Below are positions 7,146 through 12,554 of a DNA stretch of 12,554 bases, piece by piece. Below the pieces are notes generated by a model that saw only the letters and a list, made by a program, of their open reading frames with translations, did not search any database and was not told the DNA's origin. Each line of letters opens with the position of its first letter. Position 1 is the stretch's first letter. This DNA is from Campylobacterales bacterium (GTDB taxonomy: Bacteria > Campylobacterota_A > Desulfurellia > JAADFJ01). The stretch lies in contig JALWSW010000196.1 in the NCBI GenBank assembly GCA_027080125.1, positions 1 through 12,554 of the forward strand. Reading direction: 5' to 3'. A program made the translations under genes and the position numbers.

Positions 7146-8276
7146 ATGTCGTATATTTATATTCATATTCCTTTTTGCAGAAAAAAGTGCCCGTATTGTA
7201 ATTTTGTCTCCTCGGCAAATAAAGATAATACGGATAACTATATCGAACTTCTCAAAACAGAAATTGCTATCAGAAAAAACAGCGGAGGCAAAACTTATGC
7301 CAAAACATGCTACTTTGGCGGAGGAACTCCGTCATTGATGGGTATTGACAGATTAAACAATGTTATTTCCTATTTGAGACGGTTTTTCCATATTGACCAA
7401 ACCTCAGAGATAACTCTGGAGGCTAACCCGTCTGATTTGAACCCTGTCTTTCTTTCCGAACTCAAATCTATAGGAATAAACAGAATAAGTATCGGCGTAC
7501 AATCCTTCAAAAATAAAGACCTTGAATTTCTTCAGAGAACGCACACCGCAAGCGATGCAAAAGAGGCGATAGTAGATGCACACAAGGCGGGATTTGATAA
7601 TATTTCGATAGATCTTATCTACGGATTTAGGTCTCAAACAAAAACAGGGTTTATTGATAACCTAAAGATGGCAATATCGCTTCCGATTACTCATATCTCA
7701 ATTTATGCCCTTTCGGTGGAAGAAGGCACGCCGTTTTATTATCGTCAAAAAAATGGCAAGAAAATTTCAGTATCTGATGAACTGGCAGCAGAAATTTATA
7801 TAAACAGCGTAAACTTTCTCAAGAAAAATGGCTTTGATCATTATGAAATCTCCAACTTTGCAAAAAAAGACTACCAATCAAAACATAATATAAATTACTG
7901 GAAAGAAGGCGAATATTGGGGATTCGGACTCTCAGCCTCAAGCTATCTGAAAAATGAAAGAATCAAAAATCTGGAAAGATATATTCATTATGCCGGTAAA
8001 CTTTCAAACGGAGAGCTTCCGATAGAATCTATAGAAAGACTCTCAAGAGATGAAAAAATGTCTGAAGAGCTGATACTTGCCTTGCGGCTTATAAAAGGTA
8101 TCAATTGGTCAGAATTCAAAAATAAATATGGCAATTTAAAAGAATTCGGTATTATTGAGGATAAGATAGAACAGTGGATATCGATTAAAATGCTTAAAAT
8201 GGAAAATGGTTATCTTTCGCTTTCATTTCCCAAAGGAATACTCCTATCAAACGAGATATTTTCTGATCTGCTATGA
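7146..8276 (+). CDS. hemW: Radical SAM heme chaperone HemW
   Basis: A 376-residue radical SAM protein, long misnamed oxygen-independent coproporphyrinogen oxidase. HemW binds heme and helps deliver it to respiratory enzymes. The N-terminus reads YIHIPFC with the HemW cluster motif CxxxCxxC (C11, C15, C18), not the CxxxCxxC-x-C of HemN. GGGTP is at 58-62 and LEANPSDL near 91-98. RISIGVQSF (113-121), DLIYGF (156-161) and the family marker DHYEISNFA (231-239), with HNINYW (247-252), follow. A winged-helix-like C-terminal domain completes the protein. The start ATG is 4 nt after the rel stop; another ATG at 7141 is in a different frame. Last gene of the operon; no clear intrinsic terminator follows. 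Confidence 0.94.
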   Translation: MSYIYIHIPFCRKKCPYCNFVSSANKDNTDNYIELLKTEIAIRKNSGGKTYAKTCYFGGGTPSLMGIDRLNNVISYLRRFFHIDQTSEITLEANPSDLNPVFLSELKSIGINRISIGVQSFKNKDLEFLQRTHTASDAKEAIVDAHKAGFDNISIDLIYGFRSQTKTGFIDNLKMAISLPITHISIYALSVEEGTPFYYRQKNGKKISVSDELAAEIYINSVNFLKKNGFDHYEISNFAKKDYQSKHNINYWKEGEYWGFGLSASSYLKNERIKNLERYIHYAGKLSNGELPIESIERLSRDEKMSEELILALRLIKGINWSEFKNKYGNLKEFGIIEDKIEQWISIKMLKMENGYLSLSFPKGILLSNEIFSDLL

Positions 8277-8321
8277 TTAAAGAAGATTTGCCGATCAATC
8301 TCTTCCATTGACAAAAGCTTA

Positions 8322-8330
8322 TGTTATAAT
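8322..8330 (+). promoter_or_regulatory. Extended -10 promoter of tRNA-Thr
   Basis: TGT-TATAAT is a full extended -10 consensus, placing initiation near 8337 and giving a leader of about 23 nt before the tRNA. A TTGACA at 8308-8313 is only 11 nt upstream of the hexamer, too close to serve as its -35. Confidence 0.6.
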
Positions 8331-8359
8331 GCCAGCAGATGTACAGATATCGATATATT

Positions 8360-8435
8360 GCCGGCGTAGCTCAGTTGGTAGAGCAGCTGATTCGTAATCA
8401 GCAGGTCACTGGTTCGATTCCAGCCGCCGGCTCCA
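8360..8435 (+). tRNA. tRNA-Thr (CGT)
   Basis: A 76-nt cloverleaf with encoded CCA. Acceptor GCCGGCG pairs with CGCCGGC, the D arm is GCTC/GAGC, and the T arm contains GGTTCGATTCC. The anticodon stem-loop GCTGA-TTCGTAA-TCAGC gives CGT, reading ACG. It is the last core gene before the accessory region; tRNA 3' ends are common integration sites, but no second copy of this end is visible in the window. Confidence 0.97.
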
Positions 8436-8763
8436 GAGAACAAAATATGCATTGAGCCTAATAGTTGCCCGCCCGGAATTTTGTGCAAGATTACATAAGG
8501 GAGGTTATTTATCTTATATTTGCTATCATATCTTCCTTATTAATTTTGATACACAAAAAAATTCATACAAAAAAGATGGAATTCTTGGGAGATATTATAA
8601 CCAAAATAAAAATTTGAAGGAAAATAGGCGTCCGATTATTTCCGGAAAAAGTCTCCAATATCAGCGGAATATGCACAGGAACGCAAAGGATTTGAAAACC
8701 ACTCAAAGAAAGGATAGAATGCTGACAGCAAAAACATTGTGATTTACGAAAACAGGATACATA
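8436..8763 (+). other. Gap between tRNA-Thr and the accessory genes
   Basis: About 330 nt without a convincing gene. One frame is open from a TTG at 8452 to a TGA at 8742 (96 codons), but its product is basic, low in complexity and unlike any family I know, and no ribosome-binding site precedes the TTG. An orphan GGGAGG at 8499-8504 has no usable start at proper distance. The stretch may be a decayed gene or integration scar, or the leader of the gene at 8764. Confidence 0.5.
8692..8720 (+). promoter_or_regulatory. Likely promoter of the PLD-ATPase gene
   Basis: TTGAAA (8692-8697; five of six) and TAGAAT (8715-8720; five of six) are separated by exactly 17 nt. Initiation near 8727 would give a leader of about 37 nt with AGGA placed 6 nt before the ATG at 8764. 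The accessory gene thus appears to have its own promoter independent of tRNA-Thr. Confidence 0.55.
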
Positions 8764-10986
8764 ATGGCGGAAATAGGTTTATTTGACTCTTTGAGTGATC
8801 ATAGATCGGGAAAGTTTTTGAATATATTAATAGATGGCAATGAGAGTAAATCCTTAAGCTTTAGGTCTATCTTCCCGCCCGATGTTTTTGAGGAGATATA
8901 CATAATAAGCTATGTTTCTTCATATAAGTTTTTCTTTGAAAATATCAAGGAATTCAAGAAAGTTACGATTATAATTGGAGAAGAAGACACTATATCGAAG
9001 TTTCTGTCGCTAAATGTTAAAGAGATAGAAGAGCTTTTAAAAGATGTTAAAGATATTCAAATTGCCCGAAAGATTTTAAACGGAGATATAAGTTTCAGAT
9101 ATATCGCTGAAGATTTTAGGTTACACTCGAAAATCTATTTCGCAAAGGATAACAACACAAAAAGGGTGGCTGTTGGCTCTGCTAATTTTACACATTCTGC
9201 GTTCAAATCGAATCAGTTTGAAGAGTTGCTTGTTTTTGACCAAGAGCCGTATGTCAGCAGCTATGAAAAAAGGGTTAAAGCTATACTTGAAAAATCTCAA
9301 GATGTTCTAACGCCAAAAATTATAGAGAAGATCAAAGAAACAGTAATAAACTGCAATAATCTTATTTCAGAAAACATTGAAAATAGCAGCATATACGCAA
9401 ATAACGTCGATACAACAGATATCAATGATAGTGTGATAAAGGCTGATAATGTGGATGCAGATAAGATTAATAGCAGTGTTATAATTGCCAAAAACATTAG
9501 TTCAGTCGGCAAACTTGATACCGGCATCATCCTTTCTCCCAAAGATAAACAAGATATTGTCTTTGAAAAATGTATAGATATAGGAAAAAGGGTGACAAAT
9601 CCCGAAACTGTTATATATAGAGCAGAGCAAGAAACCGAAAAAATTTATGAGGTAGAAAAACAGATAAAGACAACAAATGAACTGCTTGAGAAAATTACAA
9701 AAAGCAAGAATAAAAAAGTGGTTTTTAAACAAACCGGAGAGATAAAAAAGCTTTCGGAAAGCATAAAGGTTTCGGTGGTGAAAACTTCGCAGAAAAGCGA
9801 ATACTACATGATAAAAAGACGATTCTTTGTTTTCAAAAATTATTATATTTTTGAACAAAATGGCAATCAGCTCATAGATTTTATAGGCAAAGATATTGAC
9901 AAAAATAAGGTGACAGAGCAGGCAAAAAAAATTAGAGCATTTATTAAAAGCTACTCCCTGTTTACCGTTAACAAAGAAAAATCAAACGAGAAAAAAGTAA
10001 CAGAGGCAATTCTGTTTTCATTAGTATCGGTTTTTATCTGGCTTATGCGCAGAAAAACAGCCGAGTTGTATGGAAAAGAAAAGCTGGCTGAGATTCCGCT
10101 TATGCTTATTATCGGTGGTCAGGCAAATACCGGAAAATCAAAACTGTTATTTTTTATTAATAAAATGCTGGGCAACAATTACGATGTCTATAGCTATCAG
10201 GAAATAGACGTCAGAGGACAGAGGATTATTGCCGATATGCTCGAAACAGAAAATATTTTCCCTTTGCTTGTGGATGAGGTTGAACAAAAATTATTTGATT
10301 CGAACACGGGTCAGATGCTTATAAAGAGCGCTACGAACAAACTCACAAATCCGCATCCCTGCTTTGTAGGAACAACAAACAAGGAATTCAGTCCGAGAGC
10401 AGAAATCGTCAGAAGACTTTATTACATAAATTTTACAGACCCGTTTTTAATGAGCTATGGTCAGGAAAAGAAAGAAGCCGATAGATATTTAAATGAAGAG
10501 GTCGGAGAGATAGATGACTCATTGTTTAGATATTTTCTTTCCGAAATGCTAACTATAGTAAAAAGAGACAGTGATACGTTTTTTAAGATAGGCGATCCTC
10601 TGTTTTATGGAAGAAAGATTTTAAAAACTATTTTTAACGATGCGTCGGTCGATTCATCATGTATAAGCGATGAATTTATAGGCGATTTTTATAGGACAAG
10701 CAGCATAGAGTGGAAGAACATTTTTGTTTATCATAGGGAGATGTTTAAACTGGATAAGATTGACAGTGAGGATGTATATCTTGTTGATTTGAATGCAATA
10801 GCAATGGATACGGGATACAAGAGAAAAGCTGATATACTAAAAAACAAACTTCCGCCAGATGTTTTGAAAAGCTCCGGTGAAACAGTGATTGCCCTGCGAA
10901 AGCAAAAATTTTTAGAATTCTGCGGGGCAAAAGATCCGGATAATAAAGGCTTAAAAAAGTTTATCCGCATTTTTGGGTTTAAGTGA
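8764..10986 (+). CDS. Fused PLD-type nuclease, solenoid-like linker and P-loop ATPase
   Basis: A 740-residue protein I cannot match to a named system. Residues 30-165 look like a single phospholipase-D-superfamily module: LHSKIYF (H121, K123) and GSANFT (138-143), then EELLVF (153-158), the layout of PLD-type nucleases. Residues 200-259 have a hydrophobic residue about every fifth position (I205, I210, V215, I220, I225, V230, I235, I240, I245), as in small beta-solenoids. A Lys/Glu-rich, possibly coiled segment follows (285-345). The C-terminal half holds a P-loop ATPase: Walker A GGQANTGKSK (451-460), Walker B LLVDEVE (501-507), a sensor-like GTTNKE (536-541) and RAEIVRRLYYINF (545-557), recalling SF3-helicase or AAA+ folds. 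One HxK motif per chain suggests dimerisation for nuclease activity. No signal peptide or convincing membrane anchor. Probable role: nucleic-acid-targeting defence (inference). Confidence 0.85.
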   Translation: MAEIGLFDSLSDHRSGKFLNILIDGNESKSLSFRSIFPPDVFEEIYIISYVSSYKFFFENIKEFKKVTIIIGEEDTISKFLSLNVKEIEELLKDVKDIQIARKILNGDISFRYIAEDFRLHSKIYFAKDNNTKRVAVGSANFTHSAFKSNQFEELLVFDQEPYVSSYEKRVKAILEKSQDVLTPKIIEKIKETVINCNNLISENIENSSIYANNVDTTDINDSVIKADNVDADKINSSVIIAKNISSVGKLDTGIILSPKDKQDIVFEKCIDIGKRVTNPETVIYRAEQETEKIYEVEKQIKTTNELLEKITKSKNKKVVFKQTGEIKKLSESIKVSVVKTSQKSEYYMIKRRFFVFKNYYIFEQNGNQLIDFIGKDIDKNKVTEQAKKIRAFIKSYSLFTVNKEKSNEKKVTEAILFSLVSVFIWLMRRKTAELYGKEKLAEIPLMLIIGGQANTGKSKLLFFINKMLGNNYDVYSYQEIDVRGQRIIADMLETENIFPLLVDEVEQKLFDSNTGQMLIKSATNKLTNPHPCFVGTTNKEFSPRAEIVRRLYYINFTDPFLMSYGQEKKEADRYLNEEVGEIDDSLFRYFLSEMLTIVKRDSDTFFKIGDPLFYGRKILKTIFNDASVDSSCISDEFIGDFYRTSSIEWKNIFVYHREMFKLDKIDSEDVYLVDLNAIAMDTGYKRKADILKNKLPPDVLKSSGETVIALRKQKFLEFCGAKDPDNKGLKKFIRIFGFK

Positions 10987-11044
10987 GATTCCGTACAAGA
11001 TTTCGCGATGAGCGAAGGATTGAAAAAATTAAAAACCAAAACGA

Positions 11045-11050
11045 TATAAT
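11045..11050 (+). promoter_or_regulatory. Candidate -10 for the McrB-like gene
   Basis: A perfect TATAAT 32 nt before the ATG. TTGAAA at 11020-11025 could be its -35, though the 19-nt spacer is long. The gene also has AGGAG at 11071-11075, 7 nt before its ATG. The 96-nt gap after the PLD-ATPase gene holds this signal and only a weak 5-bp hairpin (11002-11016) without a T run, so read-through from upstream is also possible. Confidence 0.4.
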
Positions 11051-11082
11051 GATAAAAAAAATATTAATTTAGGAGCTGATAA

Positions 11083-12554
11083 ATGAATCTTACAAAGGAA
11101 AAATTAAAATTATTATGGAAAAATAAAAAGGATGTGCTTGAAGATAATTCTTACCTCAAAAGAGTAAAAGTTATTTTAGAATCATTAGAGCTTGAAAAAA
11201 TAGATGAAGTTCCGAAGTCTCAACATGAAACAGATTTTTTTGGACCTGCTAAAGATAATATAACAGCAGGAAAAGATGAGGGAGGTGGAAGACAAAGTAT
11301 TGAAAAAATGAAAGAGAAATTCGAAAATAAATATAATAACCAAATTAATGCTGTTTGTAAAATTATTGGAGCACCAGAACGGGAGAGAGATTTTAGAGTT
11401 TTTTCTAATGCAAGTCAAGATTCTGACAGGGAGACAACTAATTTATTAGTTGGAATCAATACTCCAGATAACTATTTTATTAGTAACAACTATTTTTATA
11501 ATATTGCTAAATTTATAAAACAATCAAAAAATAAAGATAAATTTGATGACATAGTCGGACACATAAAAAACGATAAAGTTCCTTTGGTTGCTGGTTGGAA
11601 TGATAAGCCGACCGAAGAAGATATTAATAAACAAAAAGGAATCTTAAAGAAAAAATTTGTAACTAAATATCTTTGGATGTTGGGCAATAAAGAAGATGTT
11701 TTAACTATTTTTAGTCTTAAATCTTTTTATAATCTACAACAATCTGGAATTTTTAAAGAGTTTGAATTTAAATTGAGTTCTGATGCTGATTTTGATGAAT
11801 TTACTAACAAGTGGAGAGAGTTTAGTAAGAAACTATTTGAGGAATTACAAATATCAAAAAATGAAAAAAAATTAGAATTCTCAAAATGGCTATTTATTTT
11901 ATCATTTGCAGTTACTGACATAAAAAATATTTCAGATTTACTACAAACCGGTAATCAAGCAGTCATTTTATGGGGACCTCCTGGCACAGGTAAAACTTAT
12001 GAAAGTATGCGGGTTGCAAAAGAGATGCTTGGCGTTGGTGAAAATGAAAATGAAGAACAAATGGAAGAAAAATATCTTTTTTCTAAAGATAAAGACAATT
12101 TATCTAGAAATGAAAAAGGCTTTTATGAAATCATACAGTTTCATCCTAATTATACTTATCAAGATTTTATAGGTGGCATTACTCCAAGTTTAGGTTGGGA
12201 AAATGAAAGCAATACTATATCTTATAAGCTAAGAGAGGGAATATTTAAAAAATTTTGTGATAAAGCAAAAGATAATAAAAATAAAAAGTTTATCTTTATT
12301 ATTGATGAGATAAACAGAGCAGAACTATCTGCGGTTTTTGGCGAACTTTTGTATGCTCTTGAGTATAGAGGAAAACCTGTTAATATACCATACTTTAAAA
12401 AAGAGTTTACCATTCCAAATAATGTTTACATTATAGGGACAATGAATAATGTTGATAAAAGTTTGGTTACTTTTGATTTGGCTTTAAGAAGACGATTTGG
12501 ATTTTTTAAAATGATGCCAAAACTTGAAGTTATCAAAGATGTTTTGAGTAATGT
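11083..12554 (+). CDS. McrB-like AAA+ ATPase (C-terminus cut by window edge)
   Basis: 490 residues are visible and the frame is open at the right edge. Residues 290-490 are a McrB-type AAA+ domain: Walker A GPPGTGKT (298-305), QFHPNYTYQDFIGG, Walker B with the family marker IIDEINRAE (406-414), GTMNNVDKS (452-460), and LRRRFGF (468-474) with the likely arginine finger. In McrBC this subunit is a GTP-driven motor that moves DNA for the McrC nuclease and cuts modified DNA. The N-terminal 290 residues, the specificity part in McrB, are charged and Asn/Lys-rich and match nothing I recognise. ATG 11083 has AGGAG 7 nt upstream. Base composition is clearly AT-richer than the core genes, suggesting transfer. 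A mcrC-like partner would be expected beyond 12554. AAA+ family is strong; exact system unknown. Confidence 0.88.
   Translation, partial: MNLTKEKLKLLWKNKKDVLEDNSYLKRVKVILESLELEKIDEVPKSQHETDFFGPAKDNITAGKDEGGGRQSIEKMKEKFENKYNNQINAVCKIIGAPERERDFRVFSNASQDSDRETTNLLVGINTPDNYFISNNYFYNIAKFIKQSKNKDKFDDIVGHIKNDKVPLVAGWNDKPTEEDINKQKGILKKKFVTKYLWMLGNKEDVLTIFSLKSFYNLQQSGIFKEFEFKLSSDADFDEFTNKWREFSKKLFEELQISKNEKKLEFSKWLFILSFAVTDIKNISDLLQTGNQAVILWGPPGTGKTYESMRVAKEMLGVGENENEEQMEEKYLFSKDKDNLSRNEKGFYEIIQFHPNYTYQDFIGGITPSLGWENESNTISYKLREGIFKKFCDKAKDNKNKKFIFIIDEINRAELSAVFGELLYALEYRGKPVNIPYFKKEFTIPNNVYIIGTMNNVDKSLVTFDLALRRRFGFFKMMPKLEVIKDVLSN

Noticed and set aside
6721..7218. A 165-codon minus-strand open frame over the rel C-terminus
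   Set aside because: Antisense to the conserved cysteine segment and ACT domain of rel, with no supporting signals.
8308..8330. TTGACA and TATAAT as a standard promoter pair before tRNA-Thr
   Set aside because: The spacer is only 11 nt; the TATAAT is better explained as an extended -10.
4991..8668. Repeated 12-mer AATATCAGCGGA at about 4991 and 8657
   Set aside because: A few such 12-mer matches are expected by chance in 12.5 kb, and the contexts are unrelated.
8452..8742. A 96-codon open frame starting with TTG after tRNA-Thr
   Set aside because: No ribosome-binding site, low-complexity basic product and no recognised family. It could be a decayed gene, so I describe the region but do not call a CDS.
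9297..9858. Two minus-strand open frames inside the PLD-ATPase gene
   Set aside because: Hydrophobic shadows of the pentad-repeat and Lys/Glu-rich coding sequence; no start signals.
11002..11016. TTCGC/GCGAA hairpin as terminator of the PLD-ATPase gene
   Set aside because: Only five base pairs and no T run on either strand.
8436..12554. CRISPR array or transposase in the accessory region
   Set aside because: No regularly spaced direct repeats, insertion-sequence ends or transposase motifs are visible.

Overview
The window is a low-GC bacterial chromosome segment with a housekeeping left part (about 1-8435) and an accessory, defence-like right part (about 8436-12554). Gene content (a RemA/DUF370 protein in front of gmk-rpoZ-rel, an FmdE-family protein, a TSUP permease, HemW, and CCA-encoding tRNAs) suits an anaerobic or microaerobic Gram-negative lineage. 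Deferribacterota or a relative is my guess, held loosely because no search was run.

Layout. The minus strand from 2172 to 1 carries tRNA-Ser(CGA), tRNA-Val(GAC) and thrS, whose last residues lie beyond the left edge. A second minus-strand unit (3721-2362) encodes a TSUP/TauE-SafE permease and an FmdE-family zinc-ribbon protein, ending in a clear intrinsic terminator. From a divergent intergenic region (3722-3941) a tight plus-strand operon runs remA-gmk-rpoZ-rel-hemW, with overlaps or gaps of 31 nt or less. It joins the (p)ppGpp synthetase/hydrolase to guanylate kinase and the RNA polymerase omega subunit, which are ppGpp targets in other bacteria. A plus-strand tRNA-Thr(CGT) with an extended -10 promoter ends the core region.

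Right of tRNA-Thr lie about 330 nt with no convincing gene, then a 740-residue protein joining a phospholipase-D-type nuclease motif set, a pentad-periodic solenoid-like linker and a P-loop ATPase. It is followed by a McrB-like AAA+ ATPase that runs off the right edge and is visibly AT-richer than the core genes. Position beside a tRNA, domain content and composition suggest an anti-phage or restriction island. The nuclease-solenoid-ATPase fusion is the best candidate here for an undescribed system.

Two essential-type genes, thrS and rel, lack any ATG, GTG or TTG start that would keep their conserved N-termini. Each has a good Shine-Dalgarno followed at 7 nt by a codon one transition away from ATG (ACG for thrS, ATA for rel). 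Either these are true non-canonical starts or the sequence carries two consensus errors.
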